Assembly (NCBI RefSeq): GCF_009707955.1
Contig: NZ_WMDQ01000001.1
Coordinates: forward strand, 682,001 to 746,000
From: Flavobacterium sp. LC2016-13
GTDB taxonomy: Bacteria > Bacteroidota > Bacteroidia > Flavobacteriales > Flavobacteriaceae
Length of the DNA stretch: 64,000 nt
Reading direction: 5' to 3'
Under the pieces are notes generated by a model. It was not told where the DNA came from. It saw only the letters and a program-made list of their open reading frames with translations, and searched no databases. The translations under genes and the position numbers were made by a program. Position 1 is the stretch's first letter. Each line of letters begins with the position of its first letter. Positions 33,970-43,474 of the stretch are shown here, piece by piece.

Positions 33970-35283
33970 ATGAACAACGCTGTTGCCGGATTTTCTAAAT
34001 TATCCAAAAAGGAAAAAATAAACTGGATCGCTAACGAATATTTTTCAACGCCTGACGAAGCGCTTAATATAATAAGAAATTACTGGAATTCAGACGAGAA
34101 GCTTCAACAACTGCATGATGATTTCATAGAAAATACAATTACCAATTTATATATTCCTTTAGGAGTTGCGCCTAATTTTTTAATCAACGGAAGTTATAAA
34201 ACGATCCCAATGGCCATTGAGGAAAGTTCTGTTGTTGCAGCTGCTTCAAAATCTGCAAAATACTGGGCAACACGCGGCGGATTTAAAGCTACTGTTATTG
34301 ATACAGAAAAAATTGGCCAGGTACATTTTACTTTTAATGGAGATACAGCAAAACTGCAATCTTTCTTCGAAAATATAAAATCTAAATTTTTCTCCGACAC
34401 GCAAAGCATCACCAAAAACATGCAGCAACGTGGCGGAGGAATTTTAGATATTAAACTTAAAGACAAAAGAAGTTTACTTGAAAATTATTTCCAGCTTCAT
34501 GCTACTTTTGAAACTAAAGATAGTATGGGAGCAAATTTCATCAATTCTTGTCTGGAGCAATTTGCCACGACTTTAAAAGAAGAATTTCAAAATTCTGATT
34601 TATTTTCTGAAGATGAAACGCTGAAAGTAATTATGAGTATTTTGTCTAATTATGTTCCGAATTGTATTGTAAGAGCAGAAGTTTCCTGCCCAATTGAAGA
34701 TTTAACTGAAAAACATATTTCAAATCCACAGGATTTTGCCGAACGTTTTGTGCAAGCTGTTCAGATTGCCGAAGTTGAACCTTTTAGAGCCGTAACGCAT
34801 AATAAAGGTATAATGAATGGCGTTGACGGAGTTATTCTGGCAACAGGAAATGATTTTAGAGCAATTGAAGCAGGTGTACACGCTTACGCTTCACGAAATG
34901 GTCAATACTCAAGTTTATCGCACGCTAAAATCGAAAACGGAATATTTACTTTTTGGCTGGAAATCCCGTTGGCTTTAGGAACCGTTGGCGGATTGACTTC
35001 TTTACATCCTTTGGTAAAATTATGTTTAGAGATTCTGGAAAAACCATCTGCTGCTGAATTAATGCAAATTGTTGCCGTTGCAGGACTAGCGCAAAATTTT
35101 GCTGCTTTGCGTTCGTTAACCACAACCGGAATTCAGGAAGGTCACATGAAAATGCATTTAAATAATATCATAAATCAGTTTGAAGCTAATGAAGGTGAAC
35201 GTCATTTAATTAAGGCTCATTTCAAGAAAAATGCTATTTCACATAGTGCCGTAGTTGAGTTTATTGAAAATTTAAGAAAGTAA
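33970..35283 (+). CDS. mvaA: hydroxymethylglutaryl-CoA reductase, class II (degradative type)
   Basis: This 437-residue class II HMG-CoA reductase has catalytic Glu84/85 (IEESSVVAAAS), Lys279 (THNKGIMNG), Asp295 (TGNDFRAIEAG) and His392 (EGHMKMHL). The Lys-Asp spacing of 16 equals that of the Pseudomonas mevalonii enzyme. The cofactor motif DSMGAN is at 184-189. Although named degradative, in flavobacteria this class supplies mevalonate for isoprenoids; that is pathway knowledge. It is followed 18 bp later by a GHMP kinase, so the pair forms an operon. Confidence 0.95.
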   Translation: MNNAVAGFSKLSKKEKINWIANEYFSTPDEALNIIRNYWNSDEKLQQLHDDFIENTITNLYIPLGVAPNFLINGSYKTIPMAIEESSVVAAASKSAKYWATRGGFKATVIDTEKIGQVHFTFNGDTAKLQSFFENIKSKFFSDTQSITKNMQQRGGGILDIKLKDKRSLLENYFQLHATFETKDSMGANFINSCLEQFATTLKEEFQNSDLFSEDETLKVIMSILSNYVPNCIVRAEVSCPIEDLTEKHISNPQDFAERFVQAVQIAEVEPFRAVTHNKGIMNGVDGVILATGNDFRAIEAGVHAYASRNGQYSSLSHAKIENGIFTFWLEIPLALGTVGGLTSLHPLVKLCLEILEKPSAAELMQIVAVAGLAQNFAALRSLTTTGIQEGHMKMHLNNIINQFEANEGERHLIKAHFKKNAISHSAVVEFIENLRK

Positions 35284-35301
35284 TTGAAGAGCTAAATAAG
35301 A

Positions 35302-36216
35302 ATGAAAACAACCTTTTACAGTAACGGAAAACTCTTAATTACAGGTGAATATTTAGTTTTAGATGGTGCAAAAGCTTTTGCTTTACCAACAAAATTTGGT
35401 CAAAACCTAATTGTAGAAAATGGCTCGAATCAGGAAATTCAATGGAAGAGCTATAATTATGATAATCAAGTTTGGTTTGATGACACTATTCTCTTTTCTG
35501 AAATTGTAAACAATGTGCAAGATAAGATTGAAACTGTAAAAACAACTTTGATCAACATTTTGCACGAAGCTTATCTTTTAAATCCGACTTTCATAAAAGA
35601 CGGTGAAGGATATAAAATTAGTACACATCTTACTTTTCCAAAAAACTGGGGTTTAGGGACTTCATCTACATTATTAAATAACATAGCGCAATGGACTAAA
35701 ATAGATGCCTTTATACTGCTTAAAAACAGTTTTGGAGGTAGTGGTTACGATATTGCGTGTGCGCAAAATGACACTGCAATTACTTATCGTCTGGAACAGG
35801 GCTTGCCGATAGTTGAGACTGTTGATTTTAATCCGGATTTTACACAAAATATTTATTTTGTTTACCTTAATAAAAAACAAAATAGTAAAGCTGCTATAAA
35901 TGCTTATTATAATAACAAAAATGAACATTTAGCCAAAAATATTTCTGACAACAATAAAATTACTGAAGCAGTTTTAAATGCTAAAACTTTAAAAGAATTT
36001 GCTTTCGATCTTCAAAAACACGAAATTCAGTTGAGCAATATTTTGGAAATTCAAACGATTAAAGAAATTGCTTTTCCTGATTTTAATGGCGTAATAAAAA
36101 GCCTTGGTGCATGGGGCGGAGATTTTGTAATGGTAATTTCAAAAGATGATCCGACAGCTTATTTTGTTTCAAGAGGTTATGAAACTATTCTTTCGTATGA
36201 GGAAATGATTTTATAA
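35302..36216 (+). CDS. GYDIA family GHMP kinase
   Basis: This 304-residue protein fits the GHMP superfamily. The N-terminal part has SNGKLLITGEYLVLDGA, the ATP-binding loop is FPKNWGLGTSSTLL (about 112-125), and the family-naming GGSGYDIACAQ is near residue 150. GHMP kinases phosphorylate small metabolites such as mevalonate or phosphomevalonate. Its position beside HMG-CoA reductase points to the mevalonate pathway, but which step it performs cannot be read here. Confidence 0.9.
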   Translation: MKTTFYSNGKLLITGEYLVLDGAKAFALPTKFGQNLIVENGSNQEIQWKSYNYDNQVWFDDTILFSEIVNNVQDKIETVKTTLINILHEAYLLNPTFIKDGEGYKISTHLTFPKNWGLGTSSTLLNNIAQWTKIDAFILLKNSFGGSGYDIACAQNDTAITYRLEQGLPIVETVDFNPDFTQNIYFVYLNKKQNSKAAINAYYNNKNEHLAKNISDNNKITEAVLNAKTLKEFAFDLQKHEIQLSNILEIQTIKEIAFPDFNGVIKSLGAWGGDFVMVISKDDPTAYFVSRGYETILSYEEMIL

Positions 36217-36230
36217 AACAAAAAACTGAA

Positions 36231-36668
36231 TTAGTAATTATTTACTTTTTTATTGTTTTGTTTTGTTTCAAGACGTCGAACTTTTTCATTTTCCTGCTCA
36301 TTCGATTCTATTAGTGTATTGTGTAATCGCTCTGCCATTTTTTCTATACTATTTGTTATAGAATCATATACGAGTTCCATTCTGCGATGTTTTTCTTCTT
36401 TTACTGCTTTCAAAACATCTTCAACAAAAAATTTATCGTACTTTTCAGCAACAGAATCACGAGTATTAGTAAGTCTGATAACATAATCGTTACTCAATAT
36501 AGTAACTTTAAAATGTTGCTCCTCATTACTCAAATAATATTTGCCACCCAATTCATCAACGTTGATGTCAGTGCTGCTTACTTTTAAAAGTTCAGTAATT
36601 ATCCCAAAAATATGATTTTCAATTTTGGTATATACTTTCGCTTTTCTTCTAAACAAAAACTTAAACAT
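36231..36668 (-). CDS. hypothetical cytoplasmic protein
   Basis: This 145-residue protein has no signal peptide or membrane segment. The N-terminus is basic (MFKFLFRRKAKVYTK). Residues about 50-75 look like beta strands (YYLSNEEQHFKVTILSNDY), followed by a long charged helix (about 80-135, VAEKYDKFFVEDVLKAVKEE) that could form a coiled coil. I do not recognise a family. It is a lone gene converging on the GHMP kinase gene. Confidence 0.65.
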   Translation of the reverse strand: MFKFLFRRKAKVYTKIENHIFGIITELLKVSSTDINVDELGGKYYLSNEEQHFKVTILSNDYVIRLTNTRDSVAEKYDKFFVEDVLKAVKEEKHRRMELVYDSITNSIEKMAERLHNTLIESNEQENEKVRRLETKQNNKKVNNY

Positions 36669-37002
36669 TAAATTCCTGATTATTAAAGTTATCGATCATC
36701 GGTATCCTACAATAGTGGTTAAATTTGTTTTCAAAAAACTGAACAAATAAACTGTAATAATTTGAATATCACAAATATTTTAGATTATATTTCTATTATT
36801 CCTATATGTCTAAAGAAAAATAGAGCGAATTTTATTATGAAATTACCGTGAATTTACTTAACAAATAGAAAAAGAAAAAACAATTATTTCAAATAAAACA
36901 ATTGCTAATAATTCAGTTCTTGTTCAGAATTATATACGAGTTATTCTTTATTATAGTTTTAAATTTTGATAAAAAATTACGTTGAAACTTAAATTCATAA
37001 AA
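36669..37002. other. intergenic stretch without recognisable genes
   Basis: About 334 bp of very AT-rich sequence lie upstream of the hypothetical gene and downstream of ppiD. I see no tRNA, no open frame above background and no exact TAnnTTTG box on either strand. A weak inverted pair TAATTC/GAATTA lies near 36909-36932. Confidence 0.5.
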
Positions 37003-37042
37003 AAAACCGAAACATTCAAATGAACGTTTCGGTTTTTTTTAT
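37003..37042 (-). terminator. terminator after ppiD
   Basis: The stem AAACCGAAAC with GTTTCGGTTT, plus an inner TTC/GAA pair and loop AAAT, has T-runs on both strands. It closes the coaX-ppiD operon. Confidence 0.88.
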
Positions 37043-37069
37043 TTTGTATTACTAAATTACTAAAAAAGA

Positions 37070-39169
37070 CTAGTAATTAAATTGCAATCTGTTATCTTCA
37101 ATTTTAGCATTGTTTTTCAACGCTGGTAAAATTCTGCTTGCATCAGATGCACTTTGTGTTTTTAATTTAGCAACATATTCAGCGTGATTTGCAATTGCCG
37201 GAGCTTTTACAGTACTAATGTTTTTAACAACATATACACCTGTATTTCCTTCAATTGGAGCAGAAACTTTATTTGCTGCTAATGCATATGCATTACCTAC
37301 AACTTTAGGCTCTTGACCAACTCCACCAGGTAAAACCGGATTATCTAAAGTTACATTTGTAGCTTGTTGAACTGCAACACCTGCGCTTTTAGCAATAGCT
37401 TCAAGGCTTGAACCTGTCATTTTAGCTTTTAGCATTTCAGCTTTTTTCTGGTTTTTCAAGATTGGCTCAACATAAGGTCTTGCTACTGTAACAGATACTA
37501 AACCTGATTTGTTTTCGCTTTTGTATTGCGCAATTACGTGCCCAATATTAGCTAATTCAAAACGTTTTACATCTCCTGCATTAGTTTCTTTATCAAATGC
37601 CCATCTTACAATGTTACGTTGGTTTCCTAAAGGACCAAATGCTTCATCCATTGCTTTTGCAGTAATTGGCGCAGCAACTTTTAAACCTAATTCTTTTGCT
37701 GTAGCAGCAAAATCTTTATCAGCAGCTTCCATTTCGAATTTGGTTGCCAATGTAAATACTTTATCAGAAGTCGCTTCAGATGGCTCAATTTTTTGAGCAA
37801 TTGTAGCTAAACGAATACCGTCTTGTTTATCTGTAATTTTGATAATGTGAAATCCAAAAGGAGTTTCAACTAAACCAACTTTTCCAATTCCGTTATTGAA
37901 TACAAAATCATTGAATGGTTTTACCATTTGGCCTTGACCAAAATATCCTAAATCACCAGCTTGTTGTGCAGATGAGTCATCAGAGCTTGTAAAAGCCAAC
38001 ATCATAAAACTATCTGGATTTGCCTGAACCTGAGCTAAAATTTCTTCTGCTTTGGCTTTAGCTTCTTCTTTAGTTCTTTTTTCTTTAGCATTTGGAGTTT
38101 GAGATCCTTCGTAACCAATTAAGATATGACTTGCTTTTGCGTTAACTCCAGCTTTAAATCCTAAAGATTTAGAAATAGCATAGTATCTTCCGTAAACGTA
38201 TGGTCCGTAAATTGCTCCTGCAGGTAAACTAAATAATTTATCTGCATCAACTGCAGGCAAATTGTTTTTAGGTACGTATGTAGAATCGTAAGGAACATCA
38301 GAATTTGAGTTTACAAATTCAGCAATGTTAGTTGCGTTTCTAAATCCTGGCAAAGTATCGTTTTTACCTGTTTTTGCGTTATATTCTACTCTTCCGTTTA
38401 AAAGAGCAGTGATTTTTGCTTTAATATCAGCTTCGTCTTCTTTTGAAGCTTTGTCTTCAACTAAAACATATTGAATTTCACGAGTTGCATCCGCTTTGAA
38501 TTTTTTCTCGTTTTTCTTCATATAAGCTACAATTTCATCATCAGAAATTTTTACATCGCTGTCTTTAATTGAAGAATATAATGCAGCAGCATAAGCAAAG
38601 TTTACTTTGTTAGCTTCCATTTCATATTTCATTTTTCCTTCACTAGCAGTAGTGTAAAGACCTGATTTTACTAATGTATTGTAGATTTGAAATTTTGCGT
38701 TTAATTCAGCATCTTTTTCTTTTGCAGAAATGTATTGTGCTGCTTCTGGGTTTGTTTTAAAGTATTCTTTAAATTTTGCTACGTCAAAAGCGCCAGCAGC
38801 ATTTAAGAACATTGGATTTTTACCAATATTCGGATCTGTTTTTAAAACTTCCAAAAGGTGTTTTTCACCAACTCTCAATCCTAATTTGTCAAACTGAGAT
38901 GACAATAAAGCGATTGAAACCTCTTGATCCCAAACTCTGTTTGCAGCTTCAGTGGAAGAAATTCCTTGACCACTTTTTTCAACATTACTAACTTTAACTC
39001 TAAAGTCTTCAAATGAAATATCTTTTCCATCGATGCTTCCTACATCTTTTGAACTTTGACCGAAGCTTCCTCTTGTGAATAGATCTTGTATTATAAATGC
39101 AAATAATGCAAGTGCAATAACTCCTATCAATAAAGCGGAACGCTGTCTAATTTTTGCTAAAACTGCCAT
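37070..39169 (-). CDS. ppiD: PpiD-like periplasmic peptidyl-prolyl isomerase
   Basis: From ATG 39169 the product is 699 residues: MAVLAKIRQRSALLIGVIAL, one N-terminal membrane anchor, a SurA-type N-terminal helical domain (about 40-230) and a parvulin PPIase domain (about 340-440, KASHILIGY, SDDSSAQQAGDLGYFGQGQMVKPF, VETPFGFHIIK). The remaining region is less conserved. It is a membrane-bound chaperone for outer-membrane and secreted proteins. A reading frame 42 bp longer lacks a sensible signal. It is the last gene of the envelope operon. Confidence 0.92.
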   Translation of the reverse strand: MAVLAKIRQRSALLIGVIALALFAFIIQDLFTRGSFGQSSKDVGSIDGKDISFEDFRVKVSNVEKSGQGISSTEAANRVWDQEVSIALLSSQFDKLGLRVGEKHLLEVLKTDPNIGKNPMFLNAAGAFDVAKFKEYFKTNPEAAQYISAKEKDAELNAKFQIYNTLVKSGLYTTASEGKMKYEMEANKVNFAYAAALYSSIKDSDVKISDDEIVAYMKKNEKKFKADATREIQYVLVEDKASKEDEADIKAKITALLNGRVEYNAKTGKNDTLPGFRNATNIAEFVNSNSDVPYDSTYVPKNNLPAVDADKLFSLPAGAIYGPYVYGRYYAISKSLGFKAGVNAKASHILIGYEGSQTPNAKEKRTKEEAKAKAEEILAQVQANPDSFMMLAFTSSDDSSAQQAGDLGYFGQGQMVKPFNDFVFNNGIGKVGLVETPFGFHIIKITDKQDGIRLATIAQKIEPSEATSDKVFTLATKFEMEAADKDFAATAKELGLKVAAPITAKAMDEAFGPLGNQRNIVRWAFDKETNAGDVKRFELANIGHVIAQYKSENKSGLVSVTVARPYVEPILKNQKKAEMLKAKMTGSSLEAIAKSAGVAVQQATNVTLDNPVLPGGVGQEPKVVGNAYALAANKVSAPIEGNTGVYVVKNISTVKAPAIANHAEYVAKLKTQSASDASRILPALKNNAKIEDNRLQFNY

Positions 39170-39277
39170 TTTTATTATCGTTAATTTTATATTCAGTTTG
39201 CGAAAATACAATTATCTAGCTAATAACAATACAACTAGTGTTTTATTTTACACATTTTTTTTTAATTCCTAAAAAAA

Positions 39278-40537
39278 TTACTCTTTTATCGTCATTTTTA
39301 CCAATTCAATTTTCTTATTGGATGCTTCTTCTATCACAAAATGATAGTGATCTATGACTATTTCATCTCCTTTTTGCGGGATTTCTTTAGTAGAATTCAC
39401 AATGAATCCGCCTAAAGTTCCGTATGAATCCTCTTCAGGAATATCCAGCTTATAGGTTTCATTTAAATATTCTACATCTAAACGGGTCGAAAACAAATAT
39501 TTTCCTTCTCCTAACTCCTGCTCTATCAATTCTTCGTCTAAATCGTGCTCATCTTCAATTTCTCCAAAAAGTTCTTCGACGATATCTTCGATAGTTATAA
39601 TGCCAGAAGTACCTCCGTGTTCATCTAAAACTACAGCAACGTTTTTTCGTTTTTTAATCAAAAGATTAAGCGCGTCTTTTATCGAAATTGTTTCCGGAAC
39701 AAACTCTACTGTCATTAAAACCGATTTAATGGTTTTGGGCTTTTTAAACAGATCAAATGAATGCACATATCCTACAATATCATCGAGTGAATTTTGACTC
39801 ACTACAATTTTCGAATATCCTGTTTCTATAAACAATTCTTTTAACTCTGAGATATTTGCGAATAAATCAATGTCTACAATTTCTGTTCGCGGCGTCATAA
39901 TATCACGCGCTTTTACGCCTGAAAATTCTAATGCATTTTGAAATATCTGAATTTCAGAATCTACTTCTTCATTATCTTCTACAGAACTCATTTGTTCTGT
40001 AATATAATTTCCTAATTCGATTTTACTAAAATACAATTGAACCTGATCTCCTTCTGTTTTGAAAAACTTTCGCAAAATGAAATCTGAAATCCAAATGAAA
40101 AAAGTCGAAATATAGTAGAACAACCTATAAAAAAGATAAGCTGGAATTGCAAAAATCTTAATTAAAGAATTGGCATAGATTTGAAAAAAAACTTTCGGGA
40201 AAAATTCTGCAGTAATCAAAACTACAAAAGTCGCGATTGCAGTTTGTACCAATAAGCTTGTAATGTCTGAAAATTGATATCCGAGAACGGCGAAACACTT
40301 CAGAATTAACTCACTCATATAAAATCCGTAAACAACCAAAGCAACATTATTACCAATAAGCATTGCTGCAATAAACTTTGATGGGTTTTCGGTAAGTTTA
40401 GTAAGGATCTGGGAAAGAAAATTATCTTGTTTTTTTTCTATTTCAAGATAAATTTTGTTGGAGGAAATAAAAGCTATTTCCATTCCTGAAAAAAAGGCTG
40501 ATAGTATTAAACATAGTATTATAATACTAATTTCCAT
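39278..40537 (-). CDS. CNNM/CorC (hemolysin-family) membrane protein
   Basis: This 419-residue protein has a DUF21/CNNM transmembrane domain (about 1-190, with FFSGMEIAFISS), two CBS domains (about 205-335, with ARDIMTPRTEIVDI and DEHGGTSGIITIEDIVEELFGEI) and a CorC/HlyC C-terminal domain (about 345-415). Family members move or sense Mg2+ or related ions. GldE of the gliding machinery has the same architecture, but gldE normally lies beside gldD and that gene is absent here. It starts 3 bp after the stop of the small membrane protein gene. Confidence 0.88.
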   Translation of the reverse strand: MEISIIILCLILSAFFSGMEIAFISSNKIYLEIEKKQDNFLSQILTKLTENPSKFIAAMLIGNNVALVVYGFYMSELILKCFAVLGYQFSDITSLLVQTAIATFVVLITAEFFPKVFFQIYANSLIKIFAIPAYLFYRLFYYISTFFIWISDFILRKFFKTEGDQVQLYFSKIELGNYITEQMSSVEDNEEVDSEIQIFQNALEFSGVKARDIMTPRTEIVDIDLFANISELKELFIETGYSKIVVSQNSLDDIVGYVHSFDLFKKPKTIKSVLMTVEFVPETISIKDALNLLIKKRKNVAVVLDEHGGTSGIITIEDIVEELFGEIEDEHDLDEELIEQELGEGKYLFSTRLDVEYLNETYKLDIPEEDSYGTLGGFIVNSTKEIPQKGDEIVIDHYHFVIEEASNKKIELVKMTIKE

Positions 40538-40540
40538 TTT

Positions 40541-40735
40541 TTATTGTTTTTTATAATGATCGTCAAATTTCTTAGAAAATTTCCTTCTGAAGAAAAACAT
40601 AAAAACACTTACTCCGGCAATCACGAAACTTAACCACGGATTAGCCGTAGGATCATTCAGCTTTGTAATTCCGTCATAAATAAACGCAACTGCAATTAAT
40701 ATGTAAACGTATTGTGTATATTTTAAGTAATTCAT
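40541..40735 (-). CDS. small membrane protein, unknown function
   Basis: This 64-residue protein has two hydrophobic segments (about 9-24 and 36-50) and a basic C-terminus (RRKFSKKFDDHYKKQ), expected to be cytoplasmic. It sits between lptC (10 bp) and the CNNM gene (3 bp), so it is part of the operon. No known family is recognised. Confidence 0.75.
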   Translation of the reverse strand: MNYLKYTQYVYILIAVAFIYDGITKLNDPTANPWLSFVIAGVSVFMFFFRRKFSKKFDDHYKKQ

Positions 40736-40745
40736 GATCTTGTTT

Positions 40746-41297
40746 TTATTCTTCGGCTTCTAATTCGCCTGTTATTCGTTGTGAGTTTATGACTTTAAAA
40801 TCTTTACTAAAATCAATTCCTTGTCCGTATGAAACTCCTTTAGCATCTGTAAGCTTAAATTTTCTTTCGGTATAAAACCATTCATTTTTCTGATCGAAAT
40901 ATAATTGTTCCGTTTCAAGCATCTGACCGGTTTCTGAAGTAATTTTTACTTTTCCCTGCAAATCAATGATTCCGGTTTGTTTATATGAAACAGCATAATT
41001 TGAGGTTATAAAAGTACGCTTTTGTTTTTTATCATATAAAGTAACATCAATTCCTTTAGGGAATTCTGTAAACGGAAAATCAAGATTAGAGAAATCAAGC
41101 ATTTTACGACTTTTTAAAACGCCGGTTATTCTTCCCGAATCCGTATATTTTATGTCGACCGTATCAGCATCACTTCCCGGAACAAATTCTGAAAAGTTAA
41201 TTTTCTGAACTTCTTTAAAATTGCTTTCGCATCCAAAAAACAGTGTCACAGCAAGAACTGTGACAACGTTTATAATATATCTCTTTGGTAAATTCAT
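40746..41297 (-). CDS. lptC: LPS export protein LptC
   Basis: This 183-residue protein has a lipobox-like FFGCE (Cys at about 23), so it is probably a lipoprotein where E. coli LptC is membrane-anchored. The rest is beta-jellyroll in pattern (YTDSGRITGVLKSRKM, KGIDVTLYDKKQKRTFITSN, QGKVKITSETGQMLETEQLY), typical of LptC/OstA folds. It links the LptBFG transporter to LptA in the LPS bridge. It lies within an envelope operon. Confidence 0.88.
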   Translation of the reverse strand: MNLPKRYIINVVTVLAVTLFFGCESNFKEVQKINFSEFVPGSDADTVDIKYTDSGRITGVLKSRKMLDFSNLDFPFTEFPKGIDVTLYDKKQKRTFITSNYAVSYKQTGIIDLQGKVKITSETGQMLETEQLYFDQKNEWFYTERKFKLTDAKGVSYGQGIDFSKDFKVINSQRITGELEAEE

Positions 41298-41348
41298 TTG
41301 CCAAATGTAGTAAATTGTAATGAGCTTAAAAAAACAGCAATTTTATGT

Positions 41349-42572
41349 TTAATTGAATTTACTTTTCACAAACCATTTATCGTTAAAAGAAAAACTCAAA
41401 CTAAAGTTTAAATAATTTTCCTGAACCAAACCTGCAGATGTAGTTCCTTTTTTACCAAATTCGATTCCGAAGTTTACATTTGAAAAAGTTCCTGTAATTG
41501 GAAATCCAGCACCTAATGTCATACCAACATCATTAATTGATTGGTCATTAACGATTAAACCTGTTTTTTCGAATTTAAGACCTGCTCTATAAGTGATTCT
41601 GCTGAAATAGTTTGTAAATGAAGCATAATTAGGAACATAATATCCACCAACTGCATATTTTGCATATTTTTCATAACGAACATTATCGCTAGTATTATAA
41701 TAATTAGCCAGTTGCCCATTGCCTTGAAAAGCCAATGTTGTACCTACTAACCATTTTCTTGCTTGTCCTATACCGGCACCTAAAGTTATTTTGTTTGGTA
41801 ATTTTAATGTAATACTAGACGAAGGATATTCATAAGGATCCGCATCACCGTCAACTTCAATAATTCTTGAACTATCTGATCTTAAGTTACTTTGAAAAGT
41901 GTAACTTAAACTCGTATATAAATTTAATTTTTTATCGATCTTAGTTTGATACATTGTACCAATATTAAAACTTGTTCCTGACAATACAGATGAGCTTGTT
42001 TCTCTTGTTGCACCCTGAACATCTGGAATACCTTCTATAGTTGTTGTAGAAATTTTACCAAAGTTATATTGTACATCAGCACCAATATTCCATTTTGGAG
42101 TAATTTTATATCCTAAACCAAAAAATACTCTATTTACACCACCTTTTCCTTCAAGTTGACTATTTACTGAATTTCCTTCGTTAATATCAGAAATTTTATA
42201 TCCAACAGAAGACAAAGGAATCAAACCAAAAGCAGCTCCAAATTTACCCATAGGAATTCCTACTGCTAAATAATCAAAAGTAGATCTTTGAGCTTTTGAT
42301 GATTCTGTATCGCTTTTTATTGTATTACCTCCAAAAGTTCCACCAACACTAAAAGTGGTTTGTCCAAGGCTGGCATAACTTGCCGGGTTTTCAATATTCA
42401 AGTGAATACTATCCTGTTCTACCGCAACTCCACCCATAGATCTGTTTTCGAGGGTTCCTTTAAATCTTGCCTCTCCAATTCCGTAAAAAGAATATGGCGA
42501 TGAAGTACCTTGCTGAGCAAATGAAACGAACGAGATAAGTAAACAAGCACTTATTATAATTTTTTTAATCAT
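41349..42572 (-). CDS. outer-membrane beta-barrel protein (OmpP1/FadL-like)
   Basis: This 407-residue protein has a signal peptide (MIKKIIISACLLISFVSFAQ) and a pattern of alternating beta strands through to a C-terminal SFNDKWFVKSKFN. The early segment GTSSPYSFYGIGEARFKGT is typical of a flavobacterial membrane protein regularly encoded between coaX and lptC. It is probably a barrel; its cargo is unknown. It overlaps the end of coaX by 8 bp. Confidence 0.8.
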   Translation of the reverse strand: MIKKIIISACLLISFVSFAQQGTSSPYSFYGIGEARFKGTLENRSMGGVAVEQDSIHLNIENPASYASLGQTTFSVGGTFGGNTIKSDTESSKAQRSTFDYLAVGIPMGKFGAAFGLIPLSSVGYKISDINEGNSVNSQLEGKGGVNRVFFGLGYKITPKWNIGADVQYNFGKISTTTIEGIPDVQGATRETSSSVLSGTSFNIGTMYQTKIDKKLNLYTSLSYTFQSNLRSDSSRIIEVDGDADPYEYPSSSITLKLPNKITLGAGIGQARKWLVGTTLAFQGNGQLANYYNTSDNVRYEKYAKYAVGGYYVPNYASFTNYFSRITYRAGLKFEKTGLIVNDQSINDVGMTLGAGFPITGTFSNVNFGIEFGKKGTTSAGLVQENYLNFSLSFSFNDKWFVKSKFN

Positions 42573-43299
42573 TGTCGGTTTTATATTGAAATGTTTGGTT
42601 CAAACTTTCCAAAAGGAAATTTGAATTGGCAAATATGGTATTTTTTAATCGTTTAGCCAAAAATTCTGCATCACCACCCGTTAAAATTATTATAAAATTT
42701 GAAAAGTTTGCCCGATATTCATCTATAAAACCGTCAATCTCATAGACGAACCCATTAACAATTCCTGAATGAATCGCCTGTTTCGTAGAGTTTCCTATAT
42801 ATGAATCGGGAGATTCTAAAGTTAGTAACGGCAAGCGGGCTGTGTAATTATGCAAGGCTTCATAACGTAATCTCAGGCCCGGAGAAATTGCTCCGCCCAA
42901 ATAATTGTCATTTTCGTCGATAAAATCGTAGGTTATGCAAGTTCCCGCATCTATCACTAATCTATTTTGTTTGGGAAATTGTAAAGTTGCTCCTGCAGCC
43001 AAAACCATTCTGTCGATCCCTAAAGTTTTTGGCGTTGCGTATTTATTTATGAAAGGAAAAACATCTTCATGAGTCAAAAAATGAATATTAAGTTGGTCTT
43101 CGAAGGCTAAAAAAGATTGCTTTTCAATATTTCCGACTGATGCAACGACCAAATCAGAACAATTTTGAAATTTTTTTAAAATATTTTTAATTTTTTTTTC
43201 GAGTTCATTTTTCTCAAAAACAAAATTTTCAAGAACAGTACTCCCCTCAAATACAGCCGCTTTAATTCGAGTATTACCAACATCAACAGTTAAAACCAT
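42565..43299 (-). CDS. coaX: type III pantothenate kinase
   Basis: The 244-residue CoaX has the ASKHA-fold motifs TVDVGNTRIKAAVFEG (N-terminal phosphate site), KTLGIDRMVLAAGA, VIDAGTCITYDF (catalytic Asp) and GGAISPGLRLR, and a C-terminal ILTGGDAEFLA. It phosphorylates pantothenate at the first step of coenzyme A synthesis. It is the first gene of a six-gene minus-strand operon. It is divergent from tRNA-Phe. Confidence 0.96.
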   Translation of the reverse strand: MVLTVDVGNTRIKAAVFEGSTVLENFVFEKNELEKKIKNILKKFQNCSDLVVASVGNIEKQSFLAFEDQLNIHFLTHEDVFPFINKYATPKTLGIDRMVLAAGATLQFPKQNRLVIDAGTCITYDFIDENDNYLGGAISPGLRLRYEALHNYTARLPLLTLESPDSYIGNSTKQAIHSGIVNGFVYEIDGFIDEYRANFSNFIIILTGGDAEFLAKRLKNTIFANSNFLLESLNQTFQYKTDND

Positions 43300-43351
43300 A
43301 TTTTTTTATTTACAAATGCGAAGGTACGAATTGATTTTTTTAAAAAAATGT

Positions 43352-43382
43352 TTTGGATAAATGAAAAATGATTCTATCTTTG
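43352..43382 (+). promoter_or_regulatory. promoter of tRNA-Phe: TTTG - 19 bp - TATCTTTG
   Basis: TTTG (43352-43355), a 19-bp spacer and TATCTTTG (43375-43382) match both flavobacterial elements and their usual spacing. The -7 box ends 16 bp before the first base of the tRNA. This is the best promoter in the window. Confidence 0.8.
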
Positions 43383-43398
43383 CACCCGCAATCAGCAC

Positions 43399-43474
43399 GG
43401 TGCCTTAGCTCAGATGGTAGAGCAATGGACTGAAAATCCATGTGTCCCTGGTTCGATCCCTGGAGGCACCACCA
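43399..43474 (+). tRNA. tRNA-Phe (GAA)
   Basis: The cloverleaf is complete: acceptor stem GGTGCCT/AGGCACC, D-stem GCTC/GAGC, anticodon stem ATGGA/TCCAT with loop CTGAAAA (anticodon GAA), T-stem CCTGG/CCTGG-complement with loop TTCGATC, discriminator A and an encoded CCA (43472-43474). The terminator hairpin begins at the final A. The 3' end and terminator recur at 43843-43900 behind a GIY-YIG gene. Confidence 0.97.

Noticed and set aside
37509..37796. Plus-strand reading frame inside ppiD
   Set aside because: It is antisense to a well-conserved PPIase, with no signal or family. Several similar shadow frames inside pnp, susC, prc and others were also left out.
39278..40537. Gliding protein GldE
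   Set aside because: The architecture fits, but gldD and the other usual neighbours are absent and the gene sits in a coaX-lptC-ppiD operon. A general CNNM/CorC label is safer.
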